From Microthrixaceae bacterium (GTDB taxonomy: Bacteria; Actinomycetota; Acidimicrobiia; Acidimicrobiales; Microtrichaceae), in NCBI GenBank assembly GCA_020845705.1, contig JADLFH010000035.1, positions 62,001 to 126,000 of the forward strand: 64,000 bases of DNA, written 5' to 3'. The notes under the pieces were generated by a model. The model saw nothing but the letters and a program-made list of their open reading frames with translations, searched no databases and was not told the origin of the DNA. Shown here one piece after another: positions 43,293 to 53,082 of the stretch. The stretch's first letter is position 1; each line of letters starts with the position of its first letter. Made by a program: the position numbers and the translations under genes.

Positions 43293-43688
43293 TCACTCGC
43301 CACTCGAGGGCGGCTCCGGCTCGGCACGGCCGGCAAGCAGGTCGTCGATTCTCAGGGCGTTACGCAACACGTCGTCGGCATGGAAGGAGATCTGAGGCGT
43401 CTTGCGCGCCCGAACGGCACCGTTGAGGACCTTCTGGATCGGCCAGCGGGCCTCCTCCAGCGCTTCGGACACTTCGCCCAGATGACCTTCCGATTCGGCG
43501 ACGAGCGCCGAGTAGAAGACCTTCGCGGTGGCCAGGTCGTTGTCGACCTCGACCGCGGTCACCGTCACCATCTGGAGCCGGTCGTCGTCGAGGCGTTCCA
43601 GCTCGGTCGCGACGATCTCCCGCACGACCTCCGAGATCCGGTCGGTGCGGTGGAATCGTTGTCGGTTCGACGGCGTTCGACGACCCAC
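43293..43688 (-). CDS. rbfA: RbfA, 30S ribosome-binding factor
   Basis: RbfA assists late 16S rRNA maturation. The protein has 131 residues with the KH-like fold. Typical stretches are RISEVVREIVATELERL and the C-terminal PQISFHADDVLRNALRIDDLL. The start is GTG 43688, four bases after the ylxP stop. Normal length for actinobacteria. Confidence 0.94.
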   Translation of the reverse strand: MGRRTPSNRQRFHRTDRISEVVREIVATELERLDDDRLQMVTVTAVEVDNDLATAKVFYSALVAESEGHLGEVSEALEEARWPIQKVLNGAVRARKTPQISFHADDVLRNALRIDDLLAGRAEPEPPSSGE

Positions 43689-43691
43689 GGT

Positions 43692-43979
43692 TCAGTCCCA
43701 CTCCACCCAGCGGCGATCCGATCCGAGGACTTCCATCTCCGGTCGTGACCACACCACCCGATCGACGATGTCGGCGACCTCGTCGCAGCGGGCTGCGTCT
43801 GGAGCGACGATCGCGACCCCGATCGCGGTGCGCTGCCACAGGTCGTGATGGTCCACCTCGCTGACCGAGGCGCCCGTGTTGCGCAGGCGGTCGATCAGCG
43901 GACGAAGCGCGGCGCGCTTCTCCTTCAACGAATGAGGAGCGCGGAGCTGAAGGTCGTAGCGGACGGCGAGCACGTGCAT
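43692..43979 (-). CDS. ylxP: YlxP-like DUF503 protein
   Basis: The protein has 95 residues from ATG 43979. The family pattern LKEKRAALRPLIDRLRN and the alternating hydrophobic strand VGVAIVAPDAA is clear. DUF503 members lie between infB and rbfA in many Gram-positive bacteria and are probably linked to translation or 30S assembly; the biochemical role is unknown. The gaps are 7 bases to infB and 3 to rbfA. Confidence 0.9.
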   Translation of the reverse strand: MHVLAVRYDLQLRAPHSLKEKRAALRPLIDRLRNTGASVSEVDHHDLWQRTAIGVAIVAPDAARCDEVADIVDRVVWSRPEMEVLGSDRRWVEWD

Positions 43980-43986
43980 CCCGGGC

Positions 43987-46761
43987 TCAGGAGCGCGGGA
44001 TCTCGCGCAGGTCGTACGTCTCGATGACATCGCCTTGCTTGAGGTCCTGGAAATCGGAAAGCCCGATGCCGCACTCGAAGCCCGACGCCACTTCACGGAC
44101 ATCGTCCTTGAAGCGGCGCAGAGACTGGATCTCACCCTTCCAGATGATGGTCCCCTCGCGGAGGAAACGGACCTTGGAGTTACGCGTGATCTGGCCGTTC
44201 GTCACGTAGCAGCCGGCGATGGCGCCCACACGCGGAACCCGGAAGATCTCCCGCACCTCGGCTTCGCCGGTGACCACCTCTTCGAACTCGGGGGCGAGCA
44301 TTCCGACCATGGCGGCCTCGATGTCCTCGAGCAGCTTGTAGATGACCTCATAGGTGCGGATCTCGACGCCCTCGTCCTGGGCCAGCTCGCGGACGTTGCG
44401 GCCCGGACGCACGTTGAAGCCGATGAGCGTCGCCCCAGCGGTGGCAGCGAGCTGGATGTCGCTCTCGGTGATTCCGCCGACGCCTCGGAGCACGAAGCCG
44501 ATCTTGACCTCAGGACGCTCCAGCTTGCGCAGGGACTCGGTGAGAGCTTCCAGCGAGCCCTGCACGTCGGCCTTGACGACCAGGTTCAGTGAGGCCTGCT
44601 CACCCTTTTGGATCTGCTCGAAGATGTCCTCGAGTCGAGCGCCGCCCGACATGACGCTGGCATCGCGGGCGCGCGACGCATCGCGGTGGATCCGCTCACG
44701 GGTCTCCGCAACCGCACGCGCCTTCTTCTCGTCCGGCGCGATCACGAACATGTCCCCGGCGTTGGGCACGTCGTCGAGGCCGAGCACCTCGACAGGAGTT
44801 GAGGGTCCCGCCTCCTTCACCTGGTTGCCGTGGTCGTCGATGAGCGCACGCACACGACCCCAGGCGGGTCCCGCCACGATCGGGTCGCCCACGCGCAGCG
44901 TGCCACGCTGTACCAGGATGGTGGCCACCGGGCCCCGACCCACGTCGAGATGCGCCTCCAGCACCACGCCGGTGGAACGACCTTCGGGGTTCGCCCGCAG
45001 GTCCTCCAACTCGGCGACAACCAACACGTTGTCGAGCAGCTCGTCGATGCCGATCTCCTGGAGGGCGGAGATCTCGCACACGATGGTGTCACCGCCCCAC
45101 GACTCGGGGACCAAGCCGTGCTCCGCGAGCTGTTGCAGCACGCGGTTCACGTCCGCGTTCTCGCGGTCGATCTTGTTCACCGCCACGACGATGGGCACTT
45201 CGGCCGCACGGGCGTGTTGGATCGCCTCCAGCGTCTGGGGCATCACCCCGTCGTCGGCCGCGACCACCAGGATGACGATGTCGGTCGCCTCGGCACCACG
45301 CGCCCGCATGGCGGTGAACGCCTCGTGGCCCGGCGTGTCGATGAAGGTGATCGGCTTGCCGTTCTTGACGGCCTGATAGGCACCGATGTGCTGGGTGATG
45401 CCGCCGGCCTCGCCGGCCTGCACGTTCGCGTTGCGGATTCGGTCCAGCAACTTCGTCTTGCCGTGGTCGACGTGGCCCATGACGGTGACCACGGGCGGAC
45501 GGAACGGCAGGTCGTCGCGGTCGCCCTCGTCGTCCTCGGGGATCTCGAGGACCCTCTGGAGCTCGACCTCCTGCTCCTGGCCGGGATCGACCAGCTCGAT
45601 CTCCGCGCCGATCTCATCGGCGAACAGCTCGATCATGTCGTCGCTCAGCGACTGCGTTGCGGTGACCATCTCGCCGTTTTGAAGCAGGAACCGCACGACA
45701 TCGGCCGCGGTGCGATTGAGCCTCGGGCCGACGGCCTGTGGGGTGGAGCCGCGCTCGATGAGCACGACCCCCTCGGGCACCGCCGCGTCGCGAGGGGTGT
45801 AGGAGGGGAGGTCCATGGGCTGGAGCTCCTCGCGGCTCCGACGCCGACGACCCTTGCGCCGCGGCGGCCGTGGGCCGCCTCCCGGTCGTCCGCGCCCAGC
45901 GGGGCCACCACCGGGAGGGCCACCGGGGGGCGGTGGACCGCCGAAGGTGCGACCGCCGGGAGCAGATCCTCCGGGCGCGCCGCCGGGACGAGGACCGCGG
46001 TAGGCGCCGGCGCCGGCGCCGGCGCCCGGTCCGCCTGGACGTGCACCACGCGTGGGTGCCGGTCCGCGACCGCCCGCACCCGGCGGAGGTGGGATCGGGC
46101 GACCGGTTCGCGACAGGGGTGGCCCGGGGGGAGGCGGGATGGGCCGACCTGTGGAGGAAATCGGCGCCGCCTGCGGAGGACGCGGTCCACCGGTGGGAGG
46201 CATCGGAGCGCGAGCGGCGGGGCGCGGCACGTCGGTGGGGCCGGGGCTCGGAGCCGGCCGCCTGGGGACCTCTGGGGCGGCCTCGCCCGCAGGACGGGTC
46301 GGACGCGGGCGATCGGTGCCCCGACTGGAGATCACCCGGCCGGGCATCGGCGCCGGCGGGGCGGTCGGCTCCTCGACTGGAGCGGCGGGGGCGGCTGGGG
46401 CCTCGCTCTCGGTCGGCGCCTCGACTGGCGGTTCGGGCTGCTCCTCGGCAACCGGCGGAGCTGGAGCCGCCGTTGGCTGGGGCGCCGGTTCGGCGTCTTC
46501 CGGCTGAGCCTCCGGCGGCTTCTTCGCAGCCGCCTTCTTCGCAGCGGCCTTCTTGGCCGGCTTGGGTGGCTCCTCGGGCTGTTGATCGCGGGTGAGCCCT
46601 TCGCGCTCGGCCTTGCGCCGAACGCGATCGGCTTGAGCATCGATGATGCTCGATGAGTGCGTCTTGACCCCGATGCCTAGGTCGAGGCAGAGGTCGAGAC
46701 ATTCCTTGTTCGTTAGTCCGAGCTCCTTGGCGAGCTCGTGAACACGCAGTTTCGGTGCCAA
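43987..46761 (-). CDS. infB: Translation initiation factor IF-2
   Basis: IF-2 is the GTPase that brings initiator tRNA to the ribosome. The protein has 924 residues. The N-terminal IF2N motif ([19 protein letters not shown]) is followed by a lysine/alanine-rich and then a long Pro/Gly-rich disordered linker to about residue 350. The G domain comes next (G1 [11 protein letters not shown]3 DTPGHEAF, G4 NKID) and then beta-barrel and C-terminal domains. The start is inferred as TTG 46761 because it gives the conserved N-terminus; the best Shine-Dalgarno-like sequence is farther than usual. The linker is rich in Gly-Ala repeats, common in actinobacteria. Confidence 0.94.
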   Translation of the reverse strand: MAPKLRVHELAKELGLTNKECLDLCLDLGIGVKTHSSSIIDAQADRVRRKAEREGLTRDQQPEEPPKPAKKAAAKKAAAKKPPEAQPEDAEPAPQPTAAPAPPVAEEQPEPPVEAPTESEAPAAPAAPVEEPTAPPAPMPGRVISSRGTDRPRPTRPAGEAAPEVPRRPAPSPGPTDVPRPAARAPMPPTGGPRPPQAAPISSTGRPIPPPPGPPLSRTGRPIPPPPGAGGRGPAPTRGARPGGPGAGAGAGAYRGPRPGGAPGGSAPGGRTFGGPPPPGGPPGGGPAGRGRPGGGPRPPRRKGRRRRSREELQPMDLPSYTPRDAAVPEGVVLIERGSTPQAVGPRLNRTAADVVRFLLQNGEMVTATQSLSDDMIELFADEIGAEIELVDPGQEQEVELQRVLEIPEDDEGDRDDLPFRPPVVTVMGHVDHGKTKLLDRIRNANVQAGEAGGITQHIGAYQAVKNGKPITFIDTPGHEAFTAMRARGAEATDIVILVVAADDGVMPQTLEAIQHARAAEVPIVVAVNKIDRENADVNRVLQQLAEHGLVPESWGGDTIVCEISALQEIGIDELLDNVLVVAELEDLRANPEGRSTGVVLEAHLDVGRGPVATILVQRGTLRVGDPIVAGPAWGRVRALIDDHGNQVKEAGPSTPVEVLGLDDVPNAGDMFVIAPDEKKARAVAETRERIHRDASRARDASVMSGGARLEDIFEQIQKGEQASLNLVVKADVQGSLEALTESLRKLERPEVKIGFVLRGVGGITESDIQLAATAGATLIGFNVRPGRNVRELAQDEGVEIRTYEVIYKLLEDIEAAMVGMLAPEFEEVVTGEAEVREIFRVPRVGAIAGCYVTNGQITRNSKVRFLREGTIIWKGEIQSLRRFKDDVREVASGFECGIGLSDFQDLKQGDVIETYDLREIPRS

Positions 46762-46847
46762 AGTCTGGGTGGTTTGCCTTCTCGCTGGGTGGCCTGCGCC
46801 CGGCGGATACCGGACAGACCGTCTCGGTGCCCGACGGCACCGACTCA

Positions 46848-47111
46848 CTATCCTCGCGCGGCTCCGATCCATTCGACGAACGCCGCCCGCAACGCATCGA
46901 TCTGTGGGGTGCCGATCCCGACCCGCAGCGCCCTCGGGATCGCCTTGCGCCGGATCGCCGAGTCGAGGCAGGTCAGGTCAGGACAGAGCCACGCACCCCG
47001 ACCGGGCAGGCTTCGGCCGAGGCGAAGCTCCGCCCCCTGCATCGAGATCCGCACAAGCTCGTCTGGACGAGTCCTTCGGCGGCAACCGATGCAGGTGCGC
47101 TCCGGGGCTAT
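46848..47111 (-). CDS. ylxR: YlxR-family RNA-binding protein (DUF448) with apparent ATA start
   Basis: The protein has 87 residues. Family hallmarks are the N-terminal RTCIGCRRRTRPDELVRI and the GRGAWLCPDLTCLDSAIRRK region. No ATG, GTG or TTG lies upstream of the CIGC motif in frame; the first conventional start (ATG 47054) would delete it. An ATA at 47111-47109 overlaps the nusA stop (ATAG) and is preceded by AAGGAGGAGG with 6-base spacing, ideal for initiation. I therefore take ATA as the start. It lies in the nusA-infB unit, where YlxR is always found; its role is linked to RNA binding in transcription or translation control. Confidence 0.85.
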   Translation of the reverse strand: MAPERTCIGCRRRTRPDELVRISMQGAELRLGRSLPGRGAWLCPDLTCLDSAIRRKAIPRALRVGIGTPQIDALRAAFVEWIGAARG

Positions 47112-48382
47112 GCGCCTCCTCCTTCGTCGGCCGGGGCAGGGATCTCGTCGGTGGGGATGTCCTCGTAGTCCGCGGCCACGTCGGCGGGGTCGCCGGGACG
47201 GGGCTCTGTTGGCGGAGCCGGCTCTGCTTCAGGCTCCTCGACCACGTCGTCGCTGCCCTCCACCGGCGCCGGTGCCGGGCCGCCCTGGCTCCACTCCGCG
47301 GCACTGATGGCGGGACCACCATCGGCGGGTTGCCACATCTGCTCGCCGGTGTCGGCATCTGTGATCCACTCGCCCTCGGCCCAGTCGGCCGCCGGCGCCT
47401 CGGCCTCGCCCTCGGCCATCTGGGTCTCCGACACGATGTCGACGCGCAAGCCCACCAACCTGTGGGCGAGTCGGGCGTTCTGCCCCTCCTTGCCGATCGC
47501 CAGCGAGAGCTGGTAGTCGGGAACGATGACCTTGGCAGTGCCGGTGTTGTAGTCGATCTGGACCTCGGTCACCTTGGCCGGCGCCAGGGCCTTCATCACG
47601 AACTCCTCGACCTCGTCGGAGTAGGGCACGATGTCGATCTTCTCGCCGTTGAGCTCGTTGACCACCATGCGGACACGACCGCCCCGGGCCCCGACACACG
47701 CTCCCACGGGATCGACGTTGGGGTCATTGGACCAGACCGCGATCTTCGTGCGCTGACCCGGCTCACGGGCGCACGCCTTGATCTCCACGATGCCGTCGGC
47801 GATCTCGGGAACTTCGAGCTCGAAGAGGCGACGGATGAGCCCCGGGTGGGTCCGCGAGACGACGATCTGGGGGCCCTTGGCCGTGCGTCGAACCTCGACG
47901 ATGTAGGCCTTCACCCGCCGCCCCGGCTCGGCCCGCTCGTATTGCACCTGCTCGGACTGGGGCAACAGCGCTTCGACCCGACCCAGGTCCAACAGGGTGT
48001 ATCGGGCGTCGGACTGCTGGATGATGCCGGTGACTATGTCGCCCTCGCGACCCGCGTACTCCTCGTATTTCAGCTCCCGCTCGGCCTCGCGGATCTTCTG
48101 GGTCATGACGTGCTTGAACGCCTGAGCGGCAATGCGGCCGAAGTTGGGCGGCGTGATGTCGTACTCGTCGCCGATGGGGTTGTAGTCCTCGTCGGTGTCC
48201 TGGTTCATCACCCGGAACTCGCCCGTCTCGGGCGACAGCACCACCCACGCGCCACGCACCGCGCCGGGCATCTTCTCGTACGCGGACTGCATGGCGTCCG
48301 CGAGCACGGTGAGCAGGGTCTCCACGGAGATACCGCGGTCGACCGCCAGCGCCTGGAGCGCCTCCATCATCTCGGCATTCAC
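47108..48382 (-). CDS. nusA: Transcription elongation factor NusA
   Basis: NusA modulates pausing, termination and antitermination. The protein has 424 residues: N-terminal RNA-polymerase-binding domain (about 1-130), S1 domain (GDIVTGIIQQSDARYTLLDLG), and KH1-KH2 (GACVGARGGRVRMVVNELNGE and LSLAIGKEGQNARLAHRL). A C-terminal acidic, Pro-rich tail of about 85 residues ends the protein, with W residues (EQMWQPADGG). The start is the GTG at 48382 with AAGGAGG seven bases upstream. It overlaps the rimP stop by GTGA. Confidence 0.96.
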   Translation of the reverse strand: MNAEMMEALQALAVDRGISVETLLTVLADAMQSAYEKMPGAVRGAWVVLSPETGEFRVMNQDTDEDYNPIGDEYDITPPNFGRIAAQAFKHVMTQKIREAERELKYEEYAGREGDIVTGIIQQSDARYTLLDLGRVEALLPQSEQVQYERAEPGRRVKAYIVEVRRTAKGPQIVVSRTHPGLIRRLFELEVPEIADGIVEIKACAREPGQRTKIAVWSNDPNVDPVGACVGARGGRVRMVVNELNGEKIDIVPYSDEVEEFVMKALAPAKVTEVQIDYNTGTAKVIVPDYQLSLAIGKEGQNARLAHRLVGLRVDIVSETQMAEGEAEAPAADWAEGEWITDADTGEQMWQPADGGPAISAAEWSQGGPAPAPVEGSDDVVEEPEAEPAPPTEPRPGDPADVAADYEDIPTDEIPAPADEGGGA

Positions 48383-48897
48383 GTCTGTGCCTCCTTCGTC
48401 CGTGTGGCGGACGACGGGTTCGCCGCCCGCTTGGGTCCACCCGGCTTGGGTGTCGGACCCCATTCGAAAACCGTCCTCGCTCGCTCGACGTCCCCGAGGG
48501 CGACGTGGCGTTCGGACCCATCGCCCAAGCCGATGGCGACGCCGGAGTCCGAGACCGAGTTGACAACGCCTTCGACACGCCGCTCGCCCCCGGCGCCCGG
48601 GCGCAGCTTCACCTTCACCTGCTCGCCAATGGCCCCGCTCCAGTGCTGGAGTGTCCGGAGCGTGCGTTCGAGACCGGGGCTCGTCACCTCGAGGTTGTAG
48701 CGGCCCGGAATCGGGTCGGCCTCGTCGAGCGCCCGGGATATTGCCCGGTTCGCTTCGGCGAGGCGATCCACGTCGATGCCTCCCGCTGCGTCGAGGGTCA
48801 CGCGGAGGACTCCTGCGTTGTGTTCGATGTCGTAGACGACCAGCATGGGATCGACCGCCGCGGTGACGACATCGCGTACGCGGTCGTTCAGAGCCAT
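48379..48897 (-). CDS. rimP: RimP, ribosome maturation factor
   Basis: RimP promotes 30S assembly. The protein has 172 residues: an alpha/beta N-terminal domain (VYDIEHNAGVLRVTLDAAGG), the loop YNLEVTSPGLERTL that marks the family, and a C-terminal SH3-like domain. A Lys/Pro-rich tail ends it. The start is ATG 48897 with AGGAGG upstream. The stop overlaps the nusA GTG by four bases. It heads the nusA-infB unit, downstream of a terminator that follows proS. Confidence 0.94.
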   Translation of the reverse strand: MALNDRVRDVVTAAVDPMLVVYDIEHNAGVLRVTLDAAGGIDVDRLAEANRAISRALDEADPIPGRYNLEVTSPGLERTLRTLQHWSGAIGEQVKVKLRPGAGGERRVEGVVNSVSDSGVAIGLGDGSERHVALGDVERARTVFEWGPTPKPGGPKRAANPSSATRTKEAQT

Positions 48898-48938
48898 GTC
48901 GTCACCTCCTGTGGTCGGGGACCGGCGCATGTGCGGTG

Positions 48939-48970
48939 GCAAACGAAAGGCGTGGGCCCGGCCCACGCCT
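48939..48970 (-). terminator. Rho-independent terminator after proS
   Basis: A perfect 10 bp stem, AGGCGTGGGC (48948-48957) with GCCCACGCCT (48961-48970), has a 3-base loop. On the minus strand it is followed by TTTCGTTT. It begins about 75 bases after the proS stop and ends 42 bases before the rimP start, so it isolates proS from the rimP-nusA unit. It is the clearest intrinsic terminator in the window. Confidence 0.8.
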
Positions 48971-49044
48971 CTCCAACCGCACAGCAGCCGAATCGTCGGA
49001 GTGGGGATCTTACCGGAGGCGGGCCTCCCGCGACACGACGACCC

Positions 49045-50463
49045 TCAGTAGGCCCGCCCGATGACCGCCACAAGGCCCTCGCCGTCCGGATCCTCCGGAA
49101 TCCCACCATCAGCGGTCTGAAGGCAACGCACGGTGAGGGCAACCTCGGCGAGCTCGTCTTCCCCAGCCTCCCCGACAGCGTCAAAGGGCATCGTTGCGAA
49201 ACCGACCGCGGCCGCCTCCTTGGCCTCCGCCACCGAGGTCACCGCCGACGTGGAGTCCACCAACCGTGTCTCGGCCTCGTCGAAGAGCGCCCGCTGGATC
49301 TCCTCCAACAGCCCCGGTGTCCGCGCGACGACCTCGCCGAGGGCCAAGGTGAGCTTGGCCCTCTGATCGCGTCGCACCACGGTGGCCTCGCCACCTTCCA
49401 CGTCCCGGGGGCCCAACTCGATGCGCACCGCCACGCCCTTCAGCTCCCAATCGGTGGCCCGCCTACCGAAAGCCGTCGAGGTGTCGGCATCCACGCGCAC
49501 ACGAACGCCCGCGTCCCGAAGCTCCGCGGCCAAGCGGCCGGCGACCGCGCTCACCGAGCCGTTCTCGTCGTCGCGCACCACCAACACCACCACCTGGGTC
49601 CCCGCGATCCGAGGCGGCACGCGCAGACCGGCGTCGTCGCCGTGACACATGATCATCCCGCCCATCATCCGTGTGGACACCCCCCACGACGTGGTCCAAC
49701 ACGTCTGCTGGGCCCCCTGGTCGTCGAGGTAGGAGATGTCGAACGCCCGCGCGAAGTTCTGGCCCAGCTCGTGGCTGGTGCCCATCTGCAACGCCTTGCC
49801 GTCGCGCATCATGGCTTCACACGCCAAGGTGTTGATCGCGCCTGCGAAACGCTCCCGGCGGGTCTTGATCCCCCGCAACACCGGCATGGCAAGCTCCCGC
49901 TCCATGAAGTCCGCGTAGACGTCTCGGAGGATCCGCATGGCGTACTCGTGAGCGTCGAGCTGCGACGCGTGCGCCGTGTGGCCCTCCTGCCACAGGAACT
50001 CCGAGGTGCGGAGGAACACGCGGGTGCGCATCTCCCAACGAACCACGTTCGCCCACTGGTTCAACAACAGCGGCAGGTCGCGGTAGCTCTGCACCCACTT
50101 CGCCATGAACTCGCCGATGACCGTCTCGGAGGTGGGACGGATGACGATGGGCTCCTCCAGCTCCTTGCCGCCCGCCACGGTGACCACCGCGAGCTCGGGG
50201 CTGAAGCCCTCCACATGGTCGGCCTCCCGCTTGAGGTAGGACTCGGGGATGAACAGCGGGAAGTAGGCGTTGTCTGCGCCGGCGGCCTTGATGCGGGCGT
50301 CGACCTCGGCCTGCATCCGCTCCCAGATGGCATACGCATAGGGACGGATCACCATCGTTCCTCGCACGGGTCCGTTGTCGGCCAGCTCGGCTTTGGTGAT
50401 CACCTCCTGGTACCAGCGGGGGAAATCTTCCGACTGCGGGGTCAGAACGGGGGCTTTGGCCAT
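49045..50463 (-). CDS. proS: Prolyl-tRNA synthetase, archaeal/eukaryotic-like type
   Basis: The enzyme charges tRNA-Pro. The protein has 472 residues, too short for the bacterial form with its central editing insert. Class II motif 2-type stretches are NQWANVVRWEMRTRVFLRTSEF and motif 1 is PLFIPESYL. The C-terminal domain ends in a tyrosine (VIGRAY), as in the archaeal-type enzymes. The start is ATG 50463; an ATG ten codons upstream is possible but not conserved-looking. It is followed by a good terminator. Confidence 0.93.
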   Translation of the reverse strand: MAKAPVLTPQSEDFPRWYQEVITKAELADNGPVRGTMVIRPYAYAIWERMQAEVDARIKAAGADNAYFPLFIPESYLKREADHVEGFSPELAVVTVAGGKELEEPIVIRPTSETVIGEFMAKWVQSYRDLPLLLNQWANVVRWEMRTRVFLRTSEFLWQEGHTAHASQLDAHEYAMRILRDVYADFMERELAMPVLRGIKTRRERFAGAINTLACEAMMRDGKALQMGTSHELGQNFARAFDISYLDDQGAQQTCWTTSWGVSTRMMGGMIMCHGDDAGLRVPPRIAGTQVVVLVVRDDENGSVSAVAGRLAAELRDAGVRVRVDADTSTAFGRRATDWELKGVAVRIELGPRDVEGGEATVVRRDQRAKLTLALGEVVARTPGLLEEIQRALFDEAETRLVDSTSAVTSVAEAKEAAAVGFATMPFDAVGEAGEDELAEVALTVRCLQTADGGIPEDPDGEGLVAVIGRAY

Positions 50464-50514
50464 GGGCGGCGATGTTATGAGAACGGCCGGCACCCGATGC
50501 CCGACCGGCTTCGC

Positions 50515-51765
50515 TCAGCTCGGCGCGGCGTCGGGCTCCAGGTAGGGCTCGACATCGCGGGGAACCCGGCCGTCACGGATCGTGTCGGCCACCAGCCGAG
50601 CCGAGGGCTTGGGCCGACGCTCACGGTCGATGACACCGAAGGGCACCGACCAGCCATGCGTCCACTCGTAGTTGTCGACCCCGCACCACAGGAACACCCC
50701 CGCGACGTCGATCCCGCCGCTGAGGGCGGACTCCACGATGCGCAGCGTCTCGGCCAGGTAACGGACCCGCTCGCGGTCATCAGTGGTGCCCAGGCCCAGC
50801 TCGCTGACCAACAGCCTCCGCCCCGGCAGCTCCTCGGCGAGGCGTTCGAGCACCGCTTCGAGACCTCCCGGCCAGATGCCGTAACCCAGCGGCGATACCG
50901 CAGCGCCTTGTGGCGTCGGGTGGAACACACCCCGGCCGTCCACCGCCAAACCGCTGTAGTAGCTGAAGCCCACCAGGTCTTCCCGGCGACCAGGGTCGGC
51001 CACCTCGACGGGTTCGGAGCCGGGGATCGCCAGCACTGCGTCGCGCTCCAGTCGAAGGGCGATACCCCAGACCACGTCATCGACGAGCCGTGCCCACTCG
51101 GCGGCCTCGACCGAATCGTCGACCGCGGACACCGGTGAGAGGTTCACGACCGACGCGATGGGCTGGCCGGCGCCGCGCAGCTCGCGTCGGGCGTCGCGAT
51201 CCGCCAGGTGGATGAGGCGCAGCACCTCGAGGAACGTCACGAAATCCTGGCGTCCCGGCGGACACGAGCCGTCGAGCCAGCCGATCGTCGCGTAGGCGAC
51301 AGGCTCGTTGATCGGCTTCCATCCGAAGATGAGGTCTCCGAAGGCCTGCGCGGCGCGGTCGACCCACGCCGGCCAGTACCGGCCGGCAGCCCGCTCGTCG
51401 GCGAAGCCGCCCTCGTCCACGAACCAACCCGGGACGGTGAAGTGGTGCAGACAAGCCCAGGTGAGGATCCCGGCGTCTGCCAGCTCTGTCAGCATCTGGC
51501 GATACCGCTCCACCTCGGCCTGGTCGAATCTGCCCGGACGCGGCTCGATCCGCGCCCACGGAAGCGATAGTCGGTGATGGACCAGGCCCAACCCCCGCCA
51601 CAGCTCGGCGTCCTCCGCGTAACGGGTCGCGAAGCCGTTGCCGTCGCCGCTGCGTGGTGCACGCCCGGCCTGCTCCCAAGCTGCCCAGTCGCCGGCGGCC
51701 GGCGCACCCTCGGTCTGGGTGGACGACGCTCCGGTTCCCCACAGGAACCCTTCAGGAAAGACCAT
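50515..51765 (-). CDS. GH1-family beta-glycosidase
   Basis: The protein is a probable retaining beta-glucosidase or related enzyme of 416 residues with a TIM barrel. The N-terminus FPEGFLWGTGASSTQTEGA is the typical GH1 substrate-site start. The acid/base Glu lies in WKPINEPVAY (family TxNEP). The nucleophile Glu is in LLVSELGLGT where the family usually has TENG, so this motif is atypical. The C-terminal EWTHGWSVPFGVI is conserved. There is no signal peptide, so it is cytoplasmic. The long upstream open frame is antisense to E2. It is divergent from the E2 gene, with 111 bases between. Confidence 0.88.
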   Translation of the reverse strand: MVFPEGFLWGTGASSTQTEGAPAAGDWAAWEQAGRAPRSGDGNGFATRYAEDAELWRGLGLVHHRLSLPWARIEPRPGRFDQAEVERYRQMLTELADAGILTWACLHHFTVPGWFVDEGGFADERAAGRYWPAWVDRAAQAFGDLIFGWKPINEPVAYATIGWLDGSCPPGRQDFVTFLEVLRLIHLADRDARRELRGAGQPIASVVNLSPVSAVDDSVEAAEWARLVDDVVWGIALRLERDAVLAIPGSEPVEVADPGRREDLVGFSYYSGLAVDGRGVFHPTPQGAAVSPLGYGIWPGGLEAVLERLAEELPGRRLLVSELGLGTTDDRERVRYLAETLRIVESALSGGIDVAGVFLWCGVDNYEWTHGWSVPFGVIDRERRPKPSARLVADTIRDGRVPRDVEPYLEPDAAPS

Positions 51766-51876
51766 CGAGCAATCATGGCGCCGGCGGAGCTGCCCAAGGG
51801 TCATCGCCGGGGCCGAACGCCTCGATCGACCCGACGCGCCGTATCGTGGGCCACAGGACACCAGGGGAGGCCGTAC

Positions 51877-53082
51877 GTGGCCCGGATCACGATGCCCCAG
51901 CTCGGCGAAACCGTCACAGAAGGGACCGTCACGCGGTGGCTGAAGGCGGTGGGCGAACACGTCGAGGTCGACGAGGCGCTCCTCGAAGTCTCCACCGACA
52001 AGGTCGACACCGAGATCCCCTCGGCCTTCGCGGGGGTGGTCTCGAGCCTGGCCGTGGCGGAGGGCGAGACGGTTCCGATCGGGGCGTTGCTGGCGGTCAT
52101 CGGCGATGACGAGCCCGACGAGCCCGGCGCGACTGGATCCCGGGCGGGTGAGCACCGAGCCTCGCGCTCGTTTCGCAAGACGATGGAAGGTGGCCTGGGC
52201 TCGACCCAGGTTCCCGTCACGATTCCGCCGCCTCCAACCACCGACGGCGGGCCCAGCGGCATCCGACGTCGGCCGGCACCGTCTGGGCCCATGCCCTCTG
52301 CCACGGTGCCCGTGGACGAGACCAACGTCGCGCGGCGCGTCCCGTTCTCGCCGATCCGGCGAAGAACCGCTCAACACCTCACGGCGTCGCTTCACACCGC
52401 GGCGCACGCTCTGGTCGCCATCGAGGTCGACTACACGGCGGTTGAGGCCACGCGGACCGAACTGGCCCAACGATGGCGCGCGACCAGCGGATTCGGTCTG
52501 ACCTACCTGCCTTTCGTCGCCCGGGCACTCTGCGCGGCCCTTGCGGACTTCCCTCTGATGAACGCGTCGGTCGATGGCGACGAACTGGTGGTGCACCGCC
52601 GTGTGCACCTCGGCATCGCGGTCGACCTCGACCACCAGGGCCTCGTTGTGCCGGTCGTTCGCGACGCCGGCTCCCTGCGAACCGCCGAGTTGGCAGTCGA
52701 GATCCGCTCCCGGGCGAGCCGGGCGCGGAGCCGCCTCCTGCGCGGCGACGACCTCAACGGCGGCACCTTCACCCTGACCAACGCAGGCGGCTACGGCACA
52801 TTTGTGACGGCACCGATAATCAACCCGCCCCAGGTGGGCATCCTCTCCACCGACGGCGTCGCGATGCGCCCCGTGGCGATGGCTGTCGCCGGAGGCGGAT
52901 ACGGCGTCGCCGTGCGAGCCGTGGGTCACCTCTCCCTCGCCTTCGACCATCGGGCGGTCGACGGCGCCTACGCGGCGGCGACCCTCGCGCGGGTCCGTTC
53001 CGTGCTCGAAGAACACGACTGGTCCGCCGAGCTGTCGAGAATCGCCTGGGGTCCATCCGACGAGGCTGAGCCGGCGCCGTGA
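51877..53082 (+). CDS. E2 component, dihydrolipoamide acyltransferase of a 2-oxoacid dehydrogenase
   Basis: The protein has 401 residues. A single lipoyl domain (about 1-78) carries the lipoyl lysine in EVSTDKVDTE. A Pro-rich linker follows with no visible peripheral subunit-binding domain. The catalytic acyltransferase domain starts near FSPIRRRTAQHL and ends with the active-site stretch FDHRAVDGAYAA. It probably works with the E1 encoded next on branched-chain or pyruvate-type 2-oxoacids. The start is GTG 51877 with AGGGGAGG upstream. Its stop overlaps the E1 start (GTGA). Confidence 0.88.
   Translation: MARITMPQLGETVTEGTVTRWLKAVGEHVEVDEALLEVSTDKVDTEIPSAFAGVVSSLAVAEGETVPIGALLAVIGDDEPDEPGATGSRAGEHRASRSFRKTMEGGLGSTQVPVTIPPPPTTDGGPSGIRRRPAPSGPMPSATVPVDETNVARRVPFSPIRRRTAQHLTASLHTAAHALVAIEVDYTAVEATRTELAQRWRATSGFGLTYLPFVARALCAALADFPLMNASVDGDELVVHRRVHLGIAVDLDHQGLVVPVVRDAGSLRTAELAVEIRSRASRARSRLLRGDDLNGGTFTLTNAGGYGTFVTAPIINPPQVGILSTDGVAMRPVAMAVAGGGYGVAVRAVGHLSLAFDHRAVDGAYAAATLARVRSVLEEHDWSAELSRIAWGPSDEAEPAP

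Noticed and set aside
46010-46040. GGCGCC-type tandem repeats in the infB linker as a regulatory repeat
   Set aside because: They encode the Gly-Ala linker of IF-2 and are explained by protein composition.
48505-51138. A plus-strand open frame of 877 codons over proS and the GH1 gene
   Set aside because: It is antisense to two clearly recognised genes and its translation lacks any family pattern; long shadow frames are expected in high-GC DNA.
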